A program made the translations under genes and the position numbers. 52,973 nt of DNA from Sulfurimonas sp. (GTDB lineage Bacteria > Campylobacterota > Campylobacteria > Campylobacterales > Sulfurimonadaceae). The notes beneath the pieces are model-generated. The model was given only the letters and a program-made list of their open reading frames with translations. It did no database searches and was not told the origin of the DNA. This document shows, one piece after another, positions 1 to 8,736 of this stretch (within the stretch, counting starts at the first letter, position 1; every line of letters starts with the position of its first letter). The stretch spans positions 1-52,973 of the forward strand of contig NZ_JAQTLH010000012.1 of the NCBI RefSeq assembly GCF_028714975.1, in the 5' to 3' direction.

Positions 1-42
1 TTTAGCTGACCAGTACTAATAGTACGTTTGTCTTTTTTTTAG
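1..42 (+). rRNA. 23S rRNA, 3' end (partial)
   Basis: The first bases (AGCTGACCAGTACTAATAG) match the conserved 3'-terminal stretch of bacterial 23S rRNA. The rest of the gene lies before the window. The exact 3' end is estimated from the usual distance after this motif and could be off by several bases. A 5S gene follows on the same strand, so this is the tail of an rRNA operon. Confidence 0.9.
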
Positions 43-174
43 AAACTTAGGTTTCATTTCAAGTTCACTACCTTACTTAGTGTATAAGTATCCTGTAGTA
101 GTTATTTAGTTATGTTGACTTTAACAATGAGAATCTTCTCTAATCTTTACAGATTATATATGAGGGCACAATAA

Positions 175-248
175 GCTCGGTTTACTGAGCGTGAGCCTGA
201 CGCTGAGTCAAACTTAGCGTTAGCGTAGGTAAAGGAATTACTTCCTTT
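175..248 (+). other. 23S-5S spacer with stacked hairpins
   Basis: The spacer between 23S and 5S holds no tRNA. It can form several stems: 175-178 with 187-190 (GCTC/GAGC), a 10-bp stem 198-207 with 213-222 including two G-U pairs and a 5-nt loop, and 231-237 with 242-248 (AAAGGAA/TTCCTTT). Stems in this position are normally substrates for RNase III or RNase E during rRNA maturation. That role is inferred from position. Confidence 0.5.
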
Positions 249-270
249 GCCGTGTCTTTATATATGGTCT

Positions 271-389
271 GTCTAGGTGGCTATAGAGAGAGGGAAACGC
301 CTGGCTCCATTCCGAACCCAGAAGCTAAGCCTCTCATCGCTGATAATACTGATCCTTGCAGGGTTGGGAACGTAGGTCGCTGCCTAGTT
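271..389 (+). rRNA. rrf: 5S rRNA
   Basis: About 119 nt with the 5S architecture: the terminal helix strands around 273-277 and 383-387 (CTAGG/CCTAG), the conserved GGTGGCTATAG start, the CCGAACCCAGAAGCTAAG core with the loop-B and loop-C signature, and GTAGGTCGCTGCC near the 3' end. It lies about 230 nt after the 23S 3' end and completes the rRNA operon. The end positions are good to a few bases. Confidence 0.92.
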
Positions 390-442
390 GATCATTTCTT
401 CTTACTTAACAAATCACAATCAAATTATTAACTTATCAATAT

Positions 443-1135
443 TTAATTTATCAGAAAATCTTCTATTTCCCATTTATGTTTTATATTTGGCATATTTACT
501 TTATAAAGTCTATTCAAAAAATATTCTTTTGTTACTTCTTTTGCACCTAAACTTTTTAGATGATTTGTCGGTACTTGACAATCAATGAAATCATATCCCC
601 AAAATTTTAGATGTTTTATTAGTATGGCATAAGCAGATTTTGAAGCATCGCTTACAAGGGAAAACATAGACTCTCCGCAAAAAACCCTGCCTACTGCAAC
701 ACCGTATAGTCCACCTACTAATTTACCGTCAAAATAACTCTCGACACTGTGTGCTATGCCCATATCATGCAAAGAAGAGTAAGCCTCAATAATATCATCT
801 TGTATCCAAGTTCCGTTTTGTTTTTCTCTTTTTATGCTGCTGCACTGTTTTATAACCTCTTTAAAATTAGCATCAAACTTATATTCAAAATTTTTCATAT
901 TTTTTTTCAGTGAACGGCTTAGTTTAAAATCATCTAGTTCCATAATCAGTCTTGGGTTAGTAGACCACCAAATAATCGGGTCATTTTTGCCATACCAAGG
1001 GAAAATCCCATTTTGATATGCATTAATGAGCCTAGAGGGATTTAAATCGCCTCCCCACGCAACGATACCGTCTTCATTGGCATCGTTTGGATTTGGAAAT
1101 GTTAAGTTATATTTATTTAGTCTTGGTATATTCAA
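443..1135 (-). CDS. aat: Leucyl/phenylalanyl-tRNA--protein transferase
   Basis: Transfers Leu or Phe from aminoacyl-tRNA to the N-terminus of proteins starting with Lys or Arg, creating a type-2 N-degron for ClpS/ClpAP. The 230 residues match the family length. The signature GGDLNPSRLINAYQNGIFPW lies at about residues 29-48, and the C-terminal GNAT-like part holds the conserved FCGESMFS and FIDCQ stretches. The start codon is TTG; it overlaps the clpA stop (TTGA, 4 nt shared), so translation is probably coupled. It is the last gene of the clpS-clpA-aat operon. E. coli carries the same three genes close together but not as one tight operon. Identification is secure. Confidence 0.95.
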   Translation of the reverse strand: MNIPRLNKYNLTFPNPNDANEDGIVAWGGDLNPSRLINAYQNGIFPWYGKNDPIIWWSTNPRLIMELDDFKLSRSLKKNMKNFEYKFDANFKEVIKQCSSIKREKQNGTWIQDDIIEAYSSLHDMGIAHSVESYFDGKLVGGLYGVAVGRVFCGESMFSLVSDASKSAYAILIKHLKFWGYDFIDCQVPTNHLKSLGAKEVTKEYFLNRLYKVNMPNIKHKWEIEDFLIN

Positions 1136-3309
1136 GCAGGTTCTTTGAAATTTAAAATCAACTCTTCTTCATATAAAACTTCTACACTTCCACCGTTTTT
1201 TAGTTTTCCAAATAGAATTTCATCACTTAGTTTATTTGTTATATTGTCCCCAATATATCTTTTTATCGGTCTGGCACCCATCTCTGCAGAGTATGAACTC
1301 TGGGCTATAAACTCTACGGCTTTTGGAGATAAAGTGACAGTGATTTTTTTCTTTTTTAGCTCACTGTTTAGTTCATCTATAAATTTATTTACAATATTTT
1401 TTACAACTTCGCTATCTAGTTGTTTGAACTCTACTATTGCACTTAATCTATTTCTAAACTCAGGTGTAAAAAATAGTTTTAACTCCTCATTTTTTGATAG
1501 TGAGCTGTCTTTATTGAACCCCATTACGCTTCTGGCAGTTGCACCGATGTTTGATGTCATAATAAGTATAACATTTTGAAAATTAGCTTTATAGCCGTTG
1601 TTGTCCGTAAGAGTGGCATTGTCCATAATCTGAAGTAAAATATTTACCAAATCAGGGTGCGCTTTTTCTATCTCGTCTAGTAGTAAAACCGTGTAAGGAT
1701 GTCTTTTTATCGCTTCAGTAAGCAAACCGCCCTGTTCATACCCGACATAACCAGGAGGTGCGCCGATAAGGCGGCTAAGAGCATGTTTTTCCATATATTC
1801 GCTCATATCAAATCTCTCAAAATTAACGCCCAATATTTGGCTAAGAGAAAGTGCTAGTTCCGTTTTGCCTACACCCGTAGGTCCTGAAAATAAGAAGGAA
1901 GCAATAGGCTTGTTCTCGGGCGTTAGTCCGGCTTTAGAAATTTTTATGGCTTTTGCTACCTCTGCAACTGCTTTGTCTTGCCCGATTACCTTTTTCCGTA
2001 GATTTTCTTCTAAATTTACTAGAGAGAGTGTTTCGTCTTTGGTTACTTTTGAGCTTGAGATACCTACTATTTTTGAAATAGTATTTTCAATATCGTATGA
2101 CTTGACTACTCTTTTTTTCTTGTTTTTTAGATGAAATGATGCGGCAGTTTCATCTATTAGGTCAATTGCTTTGTCCGGCAAGAATTTGTCGGTAATATAT
2201 CTTTTAGATAGATCAATGGCAGTTTTTAGAGCTTTATCGGTAAATGTTACATCATGATGCTCTTCATATTTGCTCTTTAACCCTTTTAAAATTTTGTAAG
2301 TTGTTGTAACTGATGGCTCGTTTATGTCAACTTTAGAGAATCTTCTGCTTAGTGCTTTATCTTTTTCAAAACCGTTTCTATACTCTGCAAATGTTGTGGC
2401 ACCCATGCATTTTAGCTCACCCGAAGCTAAAGCCGGCTTTAGCTGATTTGCTGCGTCCATGGTTCCGCTTGTTGATCCCGCACCGATTAAAGTATGAATC
2501 TCATCGATGAAAAGAATAGCGTTTGGAATTGATTTTAGCTCATCCATAATACCTTTTAGCCGCTTTTCAAAATCCCCTCTATATTTTGTGCCGGCTAGCA
2601 TTGCGCCCAAATCAAGTGCAAAAAGCTCACTGTTTTGTATGATGGGAGGAACTTTATGCGCGACTATATTTAGTGCTAACCCTTCTGCAATAGCCGTTTT
2701 TCCGACTCCGGCTTCTCCGACTAAAATAGGGTTGTTTTTCTTTCTGCGGCATAAAATCTGAATAACTCTTTGTATCTCTTCATCCCGTCCGATTACGGGG
2801 TCAATTTTCCCCTCTTTTGCTTTTTGAAGAAGGTTTATAGAGTATTTTTGCAGATAAGATTCTTTTGCGTTATCGCTTTTTGGTTCCTCGTTATGCGAGA
2901 TAGTTTCTAATATATCAAGCCTTGAAATATGATACTCATTTAGCAGCATATAGGCAAACGAGTTTACTTCATCATAGATAGCAACAAGCAAATCGCCTAT
3001 GTCGGCGCTCTGTTGTCCGGAACTTTGGATATGTTTTATCATTCTATCTATCAGCCTAGAAAGTGCAACGCTCTCAAAAGGCTCCTCGTTTACATTTTGC
3101 GGCAGTGTGCCGATGTTTGAGTATATATAATTTTTTATAAGCTCTTTCATTTTTGCAACATCACCGCCGCATGTAAAGATGATTTTTGCACCCTCGGGAG
3201 AGTTTAAAAGTTGATAAAATACATGTTCGATAGTGATATACTCATGTTTTAGCTCTTTTGCATAGATAATTGATTTTTGAAAAACCTCATTTAGCGAGTA
3301 GCTAATCAT
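1132..3309 (-). CDS. clpA: ATP-dependent Clp protease ATPase subunit ClpA
   Basis: HSP100 unfoldase that feeds substrates, including ClpS-delivered N-degron proteins, to ClpP. The 725 residues contain an N-terminal Clp_N repeat domain (about 1-140), AAA1 with Walker A GEAGVGKT (198-205) and Walker B LFIDE, and AAA2 with Walker A GPTGVGKT (476-483) and LLLDEIEKAHPD. There is no long middle domain, which separates it from ClpB and ClpC. The tripeptide MGF at 596-598 sits where E. coli ClpA has the IGL loop that docks ClpP. The ATG overlaps the clpS stop by one base (TAATG). clpP is not in the window. Confidence 0.96.
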   Translation of the reverse strand: MISYSLNEVFQKSIIYAKELKHEYITIEHVFYQLLNSPEGAKIIFTCGGDVAKMKELIKNYIYSNIGTLPQNVNEEPFESVALSRLIDRMIKHIQSSGQQSADIGDLLVAIYDEVNSFAYMLLNEYHISRLDILETISHNEEPKSDNAKESYLQKYSINLLQKAKEGKIDPVIGRDEEIQRVIQILCRRKKNNPILVGEAGVGKTAIAEGLALNIVAHKVPPIIQNSELFALDLGAMLAGTKYRGDFEKRLKGIMDELKSIPNAILFIDEIHTLIGAGSTSGTMDAANQLKPALASGELKCMGATTFAEYRNGFEKDKALSRRFSKVDINEPSVTTTYKILKGLKSKYEEHHDVTFTDKALKTAIDLSKRYITDKFLPDKAIDLIDETAASFHLKNKKKRVVKSYDIENTISKIVGISSSKVTKDETLSLVNLEENLRKKVIGQDKAVAEVAKAIKISKAGLTPENKPIASFLFSGPTGVGKTELALSLSQILGVNFERFDMSEYMEKHALSRLIGAPPGYVGYEQGGLLTEAIKRHPYTVLLLDEIEKAHPDLVNILLQIMDNATLTDNNGYKANFQNVILIMTSNIGATARSVMGFNKDSSLSKNEELKLFFTPEFRNRLSAIVEFKQLDSEVVKNIVNKFIDELNSELKKKKITVTLSPKAVEFIAQSSYSAEMGARPIKRYIGDNITNKLSDEILFGKLKNGGSVEVLYEEELILNFKEPA

Positions 3310-3608
3310 TACTCTTCCTCCATTTCGGCTCTTAGCGGAAAACCGTTGTCTCTGGCTTTTTTATGAACTTGAGCTACTTTGGTTTCTGCAATTTCATATG
3401 TATATACCCCGCACACACCTTTATCTTTTTTATGCACCTCAAGCATTATAGCTTCGGCTTCTAAAAAGCTTTTATGAAATATGCTCATTAAAACATCTAT
3501 AACAAACTCCATAGAAGTATAGTCGTCATTTAAAATCAATACTTTGTATTTTTTAGGATATTTGAGCGATATCTCGTTGATAGTTTCTAATTCCGTATTT
3601 GTTGCCAT
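3309..3608 (-). CDS. clpS: ATP-dependent Clp protease adaptor ClpS
   Basis: Small N-recognin that binds N-terminal Leu, Phe, Tyr or Trp and hands the protein to ClpA. The 99 residues show the family core NDDYTSMEFV (27-36). Asp28, Asp29 and His59 correspond to the E. coli residues that hold the N-degron alpha-amino group. The start ATG has AGGA about 6 nt upstream. It is the first gene of the operon with clpA and aat, so adaptor, unfoldase and degron-writing enzyme are co-transcribed. The promoter candidate is just upstream (TATAAT on the minus strand). Confidence 0.95.
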   Translation of the reverse strand: MATNTELETINEISLKYPKKYKVLILNDDYTSMEFVIDVLMSIFHKSFLEAEAIMLEVHKKDKGVCGVYTYEIAETKVAQVHKKARDNGFPLRAEMEEE

Positions 3609-3643
3609 AATATTCCTGCAATAATTATCTTTGATAGTTAAAA

Positions 3644-3649
3644 ATTATA
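3644..3649 (-). promoter_or_regulatory. -10 box for clpS-clpA-aat
   Basis: Perfect TATAAT on the minus strand, giving a 5' leader of about 30 nt before clpS. The -35 region is not recognisable, which is usual for epsilonproteobacterial sigma70 promoters. The rest of the 182-bp divergent gap to bioD is AT-rich and shows nothing else firm. Confidence 0.5.
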
Positions 3650-3790
3650 GCCAAATTGAGATAATTGTAGTAAAATAAAAAATGAGCTTATGTAAGCTGT
3701 GAATTTAGGTTGAGTAAATTATTTTGAGCCGTAAACTATTTTCGATTTCGATACAATTGCTTTATAAAATAGCAATAAGATGAGATAACT

Positions 3791-4438
3791 ATGACAAAAC
3801 GAATTTTTGTGACCGCTACAAATACAAACATCGGTAAGACTTATACAACTAAATTATTATTAAAAGAGTTTGCTTCGCGTGGTTTTAGCGTTGGAGTTAT
3901 AAAGCCGATTGAGACGGGAGTTTTGGATGGATATGCGACGGATGGAGAGGAGCTTTTAGAGCTTATAAAAAAATTAAATCCAAAGTTGTGGCACTTGGAG
4001 GTTGAAGATATCGTCCCGATTACCTATGAGGCGGCAACGGCTCCGTTTGTGGCATCAAACAACACTCCTCTTGATTTAAAAAAAATCCAAAATAAGATTG
4101 AGGAGATGGAAGCTTCTTGCGATATTGTTATCATTGAGGGGGCAGGCGGGCTTTATGTGCCTATTGATGAAAATTATATGATGATTGATTTGATAAAATA
4201 TTTTAAAGCTTCCGCACTTTTGGTTACGCACTGCTCCCTTGGCTGCATAAACGATACGCTTTTAAGCAAAAAAGCCCTTGAAGATAAAAATATATCATAT
4301 GCGGTAGCTTTTAACTGCAGAGAGGATGATGAGAGTTTTTCTCAAATTTCGGAGCCGTATTTTTTAAAAACAGGTTTTGAGGTGTTAAAAGTCGGTCGTG
4401 ATATTGAAAAAATATGTGATGTCTTGTATAATCTATGA
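3791..4438 (+). CDS. bioD: Dethiobiotin synthetase
   Basis: Catalyses ATP-dependent closure of the ureido ring of dethiobiotin from 7,8-diaminopelargonate and CO2, the penultimate step of biotin synthesis. The 215 residues carry the modified P-loop TNTNIGKT (about 10-17), the KPIETG motif (38-43) that binds substrate, and EGAGGLYVP in the second half, all diagnostic of BioD. Start ATG at a weak GATGAG Shine-Dalgarno. No other biotin gene lies nearby; it is followed after 49 nt by pyrB. Confidence 0.95.
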   Translation: MTKRIFVTATNTNIGKTYTTKLLLKEFASRGFSVGVIKPIETGVLDGYATDGEELLELIKKLNPKLWHLEVEDIVPITYEAATAPFVASNNTPLDLKKIQNKIEEMEASCDIVIIEGAGGLYVPIDENYMMIDLIKYFKASALLVTHCSLGCINDTLLSKKALEDKNISYAVAFNCREDDESFSQISEPYFLKTGFEVLKVGRDIEKICDVLYNL

Positions 4439-4447
4439 AATAAATTA

Positions 4448-4473
4448 GATTCCGTATCAAGTACGGAATGACG
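4448..4473 (+). repeat. Dispersed hairpin repeat, TCAAG-loop type
   Basis: Perfect 7-bp stem (4450-4456 with 4462-4468) around the loop TCAAG, flanked by GA and TGACG. The same arrangement with a different but again perfectly paired stem occurs at 31347-31369. Such palindromes recur between genes in many bacteria. Here it fills the bioD-pyrB gap and may attenuate read-through. Confidence 0.6.
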
Positions 4474-4487
4474 AGCTTAAGGGAAAA

Positions 4488-5363
4488 ATGAAACATTTAA
4501 TTCGTACGGATGATTTTACGACTTCAGAGATAGAGTCGATTTTAGAGGATGCAAAGCTTTTTAGCGACGGCAGATTTGATAGGATTTTAAAAGATAAAAT
4601 CATAATTACGCTCTTTTTTGAAAACTCGACAAGAACTAGAAGTTCTTTTGAGATAGCCGCAAAGAGGCTGGGCGCTGAGATTGTTCATCTTGATGTTGCA
4701 AACAGCTCTACAAAAAAAGGCGAAACGCTAGTCGATACCGCTATGAATCTCGACGCGATGGGTCCTCATGCCATCATAGTGCGACATCAAAATTCGGGTG
4801 TGCCCAAAATTCTCTCAAATCATACGAAAGCTTCTATAATAAATGCCGGAGACGGTGCCCATGCTCATCCGACGCAAGCGCTTTTAGATCTTTTTACTCT
4901 TAAAAAACATTTTGGAGATATTAAAGGAAAAAAAATAGCAATAGTCGGAGATATAAAAAATTCAAGAGTTGCAAACTCAAATATTGAACTTCTCGGCAGA
5001 TTCGGTATGGAGGTTATTTTAGTAGCCCCTCCGCAATTTTTACCAAAAACAGATTTAAGAACGACTCACTATATAAATGAGATAATTGATGAAGTTGATG
5101 TCATCATGAGTCTTAGAACTCAAACGGAGAGACACTCTTCGCAAACTTACGCATCGCTCAAAGATTACGCAAGCGACTTCTGCATAACCTCGGAAGTTGT
5201 AGGGGATAGGGATATAATTCTTCTTCATCCCGGACCCGTTCATAGAAATATTGATATTTGCGATGCACTCTTGGCAGATAAGAGATGTAAAGTTTTAGAG
5301 CAAGTCTCAAACGGCGTTGCAATTAGAATGGCTGTGCTTAAAAAATTGATTAATGACATTTGA
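4488..5363 (+). CDS. pyrB: Aspartate carbamoyltransferase catalytic subunit
   Basis: Condenses carbamoyl phosphate and aspartate to carbamoyl aspartate in pyrimidine synthesis. The 291 residues have the carbamoyl-phosphate loop STRTRSSFE (47-55), HPTQALLD in the middle, and [10 protein letters not shown] near the C-terminus. No pyrI regulatory gene is adjacent, as usual in this phylum. AAGGG precedes the ATG. The stop overlaps the following pabB start by 11 nt, indicating co-translation. Confidence 0.96.
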   Translation: MKHLIRTDDFTTSEIESILEDAKLFSDGRFDRILKDKIIITLFFENSTRTRSSFEIAAKRLGAEIVHLDVANSSTKKGETLVDTAMNLDAMGPHAIIVRHQNSGVPKILSNHTKASIINAGDGAHAHPTQALLDLFTLKKHFGDIKGKKIAIVGDIKNSRVANSNIELLGRFGMEVILVAPPQFLPKTDLRTTHYINEIIDEVDVIMSLRTQTERHSSQTYASLKDYASDFCITSEVVGDRDIILLHPGPVHRNIDICDALLADKRCKVLEQVSNGVAIRMAVLKKLINDI

Positions 5364-6291
5364 TGATTTAAACTCTTTTGGTGCAAAAAGGGAGGCTTTT
5401 TTATTTATAGTCGATTTTAAGGCTCAAAATATCATAGTATCTGCTTTGTGCGAGCTTGAAGCAAACGATATCGAATTTTGCATAGATGAAGATTATCATC
5501 TTAAAACTCATGAAGATTTTTTAGATAAATATGCACTCTCTTTTAGCGAGTATAAAAAAAAGTTTGATTTTGTCATAGAGAAGATAAAAGCCGGTGACAC
5601 CTATCTTTTAAATCTTACACAGCCTACATCTATAAAAACTCCGTTAACCCTAAAAGAGATATTTGAGTGTGCCAATGCTCACTATAAGTTAAGATACAAA
5701 GATGAATTTGTCTGTTTCTCACCTGAAAAATTTATTCAAATAAAAGATTCTAAAATCTCCACATTTCCGATGAAAGGTACTATTGACGCATCGATTCCTA
5801 ACGCAAAAGAGAGTATCTTAAACAACCAAAAAGAGACGGCAGAACATGTTATGGTTGTCGATTTGCTTAGAAACGACCTCTCAATCGTTGCAAAAAATGT
5901 AAAAGTAGAAAAATTTAGATATATCACCGAGATAGAAGCGGGTGAAAAAAAACTTCTGCATGTAAGCTCTCATATAAGCGGAGATATCGGAGATGATTGG
6001 CATGAGAGGATAGGTGATATATTAAAGGCACTTCTTCCGGCGGGAAGCATAAGCGGTGCGCCAAAAAAGAGTACTTTGGATATAATAAGTGAAGTTGAAA
6101 ATTATGAACGCGGATATTTCAGCGGAGTTTTCGGCATCTATGACGGTAAAACACTCGATAGTGCGGTAATGATAAGATTTGTGCAAAATTCAAAAGAGGG
6201 TTATATCTACAAAAGCGGCGGCGGTATAACTTTAGACAGTGATGCACAAAGCGAATATAATGAGCTTTTAGATAAAGTTTACTTACCATAA
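5353..6291 (+). CDS. pabB: Aminodeoxychorismate synthase component I (PabB-like)
   Basis: Chorismate-utilising enzyme expected to make 4-amino-4-deoxychorismate for folate. At 312 residues it is a short form, holding essentially the chorismate-binding domain without the long N-terminal region of E. coli PabB (about 450). Visible motifs are [14 protein letters not shown] and [10 protein letters not shown], which line the active site, plus YRGYFSG-like [11 protein letters not shown]. It overlaps the pyrB end by 11 nt. The glutaminase partner pabA is not adjacent. Anthranilate or isochorismate synthase are alternatives, but size and motifs favour PabB. Confidence 0.88.
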   Translation: MTFDDLNSFGAKREAFLFIVDFKAQNIIVSALCELEANDIEFCIDEDYHLKTHEDFLDKYALSFSEYKKKFDFVIEKIKAGDTYLLNLTQPTSIKTPLTLKEIFECANAHYKLRYKDEFVCFSPEKFIQIKDSKISTFPMKGTIDASIPNAKESILNNQKETAEHVMVVDLLRNDLSIVAKNVKVEKFRYITEIEAGEKKLLHVSSHISGDIGDDWHERIGDILKALLPAGSISGAPKKSTLDIISEVENYERGYFSGVFGIYDGKTLDSAVMIRFVQNSKEGYIYKSGGGITLDSDAQSEYNELLDKVYLP

Positions 6292-6303
6292 AAGGTGTAG
6301 TTT

Positions 6304-7701
6304 ATGTTTAAAATAGACGGTTTTTTTACAAGCGGATGGATATTTGACGAATCAGAGCAGTATTTAAAAAATAGATACCAGATGGTAAATATCGGTATTT
6401 TGCTCTCTGCCGGCGGACTTATTTACGGAATTATCGGAAACTATATAAGAGATATATCGGGGTTTATACCGATAGAGGTCGCCCTTTTATGTATGAACTT
6501 TGTTATATTTTTTGCTTTGAGAAAATATCGTAATTTTTTCGAATATTTTGCCATAATCATGACCCTTCAATACACTTTTTTGTTTCTTTTTCTTATCTAT
6601 ATCGGTGAACCGAATGACTTAAAACATCTCTGGATATTTACCTATCCGATAATACTTCTTTATTTTCAAAAAACTATACATGCAATTTACTGGTTTATAT
6701 TCATTATTTTTATGCTCATAATCGCACCGTTGCAAAATTTTATACCTATTAAATACTCTATGTATCAGGTTACATATATCTCATTTGTTTTAATCATAAT
6801 CAGCATAATTATCTACTTTTATCAGAGAAAAATAGATGAAGCCAGAAATATTATTTTAGAACAGCAAAATATGCTGAGAGATTTTAATTTAGAACTTGAA
6901 AAGCAGGTAAAAGAAAAAACAACCGAGTTGATCAAACTAAACGAATCATTAGAGCTTAAAGTTGAGCAAAAACTAGAAGAGTTAAAAAGCAAAGACCAAA
7001 TACTGCAAACCCAATCAAAACAGGCAGTGATGGGTGAGATGATAAGCATGATAGCACATCAGTGGAGGCAACCGCTCTCTACGGTTACGCTTCAAATAGC
7101 AAACTTGCAGTTTAAGCAGCTGCTTGGCAAAGATAGAAGCGACCAAGATATTGATAAAGCGTTAAGCAATATAAGCGATACTATTGTTTATCTCTCCGAT
7201 ACCATCGATGATTTTCAGACCTATTTTCGTCCGGATAAGGAGATAGTTGATATTGAAATTCATGAGTTGCTTCAAAGAGCGGTCAATTTTGCCATATCGA
7301 GGATAAATGACAAAAAAATAAGAATATCAGTAAATAAGCTCACAGATATACATGTAAAAATATATATAAATGAGCTTGTTCAAGTTATATTAAATATTTT
7401 AAACAATGCAATAGATGCGCATAATGATCTCAATGTTAAAAATCCGTTTATAGCGTTAAGTGTCAAAGTAGTCGGAAATAAAGTTTTGATATACGTACAA
7501 GACAATGCAGGAGGTATAAATAGTGAACATTTATCGCATCTGTTTGAGCCATATTTTAGCACTAAAGGAAAAAACGGAACCGGACTTGGGCTGTATATGA
7601 GCCAGATGATTGTTCAAAAACAATTCGGTGGTGAGATTGAGGTAGAGACTTCCCAAAACGGCTCTACCTTTATCGTAAAAATTCCAAAAAATATAGGTTA
7701 A
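6304..7701 (+). CDS. Membrane sensor histidine kinase, orphan
   Basis: 465 residues. About six hydrophobic segments span residues 30-172, followed by a charged coiled coil (about 178-240), a HisKA domain whose H-box AHQWRQPLST places the phospho-accepting His at 252, and a C-terminal HATPase domain with N-box NNAIDA, then DNAGG and GTGLGLY. The AHQWRQPL H-box is the style common in Sulfurimonas-type kinases. No periplasmic sensor domain is visible, so the signal may be membrane-borne. No response regulator is adjacent; it lies between pabB and tal, 12 nt after pabB. The signal cannot be told from the sequence. Confidence 0.85.
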   Translation: MFKIDGFFTSGWIFDESEQYLKNRYQMVNIGILLSAGGLIYGIIGNYIRDISGFIPIEVALLCMNFVIFFALRKYRNFFEYFAIIMTLQYTFLFLFLIYIGEPNDLKHLWIFTYPIILLYFQKTIHAIYWFIFIIFMLIIAPLQNFIPIKYSMYQVTYISFVLIIISIIIYFYQRKIDEARNIILEQQNMLRDFNLELEKQVKEKTTELIKLNESLELKVEQKLEELKSKDQILQTQSKQAVMGEMISMIAHQWRQPLSTVTLQIANLQFKQLLGKDRSDQDIDKALSNISDTIVYLSDTIDDFQTYFRPDKEIVDIEIHELLQRAVNFAISRINDKKIRISVNKLTDIHVKIYINELVQVILNILNNAIDAHNDLNVKNPFIALSVKVVGNKVLIYVQDNAGGINSEHLSHLFEPYFSTKGKNGTGLGLYMSQMIVQKQFGGEIEVETSQNGSTFIVKIPKNIG

Positions 7702-7755
7702 CGATATAAATTGGTAATTTTTGGGATATAATTTATCAAAAACGAGGGTTTGTAG

Positions 7756-8736
7756 ATGTATTTAAAAGATTTGAAGTTCTCTTTGTGGGCTGATTTTATT
7801 GAGAGGGATTACTTAGATAACGAGTTTAAAGAGTTAATTAATAGTAAAATTATTAACGGTGCGACTTCTAATCCTGCGATTTTTAAAAATGCGATACTAA
7901 GCTCAAATGCATATAAAGAGCAGCTATCCACTCTTGCTTCTTTGACTCCGAAAGAGAAATATGAAGCTCTAGCGATACATGATATACGAAAAGCAGCAGA
8001 TATATTAAAACCGCTTTATGATAAATGCGATGACGGATATGTAAGCATAGAGGTAGATCCCTATCTTTGCGATGATGCCGATGCAACCGTTGCAGAGGGA
8101 GAGAGGCTGTTTTTTGAGATAAACCGTAAAAATGTTATGATAAAAGTTCCTGCAACGGAGGCAGGATATACGGCTATGCGTGAACTTACCGCTAAGGGAA
8201 TACCGGTTAATGCGACGCTTATATTTAAAAAAGAGCAGGCGGTATCATGCGCAGAAGCTTTTAGGGAGGGCACGGCAAAATATGGAGAAAAAGTTGATAC
8301 AGTAATAAGCGTTTTTGTGAGCCGAGTCGATAGAGCTTTGGATGAAGCGTTGATTAGAGGAGGTGTGGATGCGGCACTTAGCGGAATATATAACAGTGCC
8401 GATATCTATGCAGAGATCCAGAGGATGGGGGTTGATGGGTGCAGAGTGCTTTTTGCAAGTACGGGTGTAAAAGATGATTCACTGCCTCCGCACTACTATA
8501 TAGAAAAACTTTTGGCATATAATAGTGTAAATACGGCACCGGTAGAGACCATAAAGGCTTTTCATTCAAATGGAGCCAAAGTAAGTGCTCTGCCGGTTTC
8601 GGCTCAAACTATAGAGGAGCACTTTGAAAAGGTTAAGGGTTTAGGTATAGATTTTGATACCGTCTTGGATAAGCAGATAGCGGATGGGTTGAAATCTTTT
8701 AAAGATGCATTTAAAGATATATTGGAGTCGTTATGA
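7756..8736 (+). CDS. tal: Transaldolase
   Basis: Moves a dihydroxyacetone unit between sugar phosphates in the non-oxidative pentose phosphate pathway. The 326 residues show GATSNPAIF (35-43) and NVMIKVPAT, where Lys130 is the expected Schiff-base lysine. It belongs to the longer transaldolase group seen in epsilonproteobacteria, not the short fructose-6-phosphate aldolase group. The ATG overlaps nothing upstream, while its stop shares ATGA with pilT. Confidence 0.93.
   Translation: MYLKDLKFSLWADFIERDYLDNEFKELINSKIINGATSNPAIFKNAILSSNAYKEQLSTLASLTPKEKYEALAIHDIRKAADILKPLYDKCDDGYVSIEVDPYLCDDADATVAEGERLFFEINRKNVMIKVPATEAGYTAMRELTAKGIPVNATLIFKKEQAVSCAEAFREGTAKYGEKVDTVISVFVSRVDRALDEALIRGGVDAALSGIYNSADIYAEIQRMGVDGCRVLFASTGVKDDSLPPHYYIEKLLAYNSVNTAPVETIKAFHSNGAKVSALPVSAQTIEEHFEKVKGLGIDFDTVLDKQIADGLKSFKDAFKDILESL

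Noticed and set aside
388..588. 66-codon frame directly after 5S rRNA
   Set aside because: Overlaps the 3' end of 5S and the end of aat on the other strand, and has a low-complexity Leu/Tyr-rich sequence.
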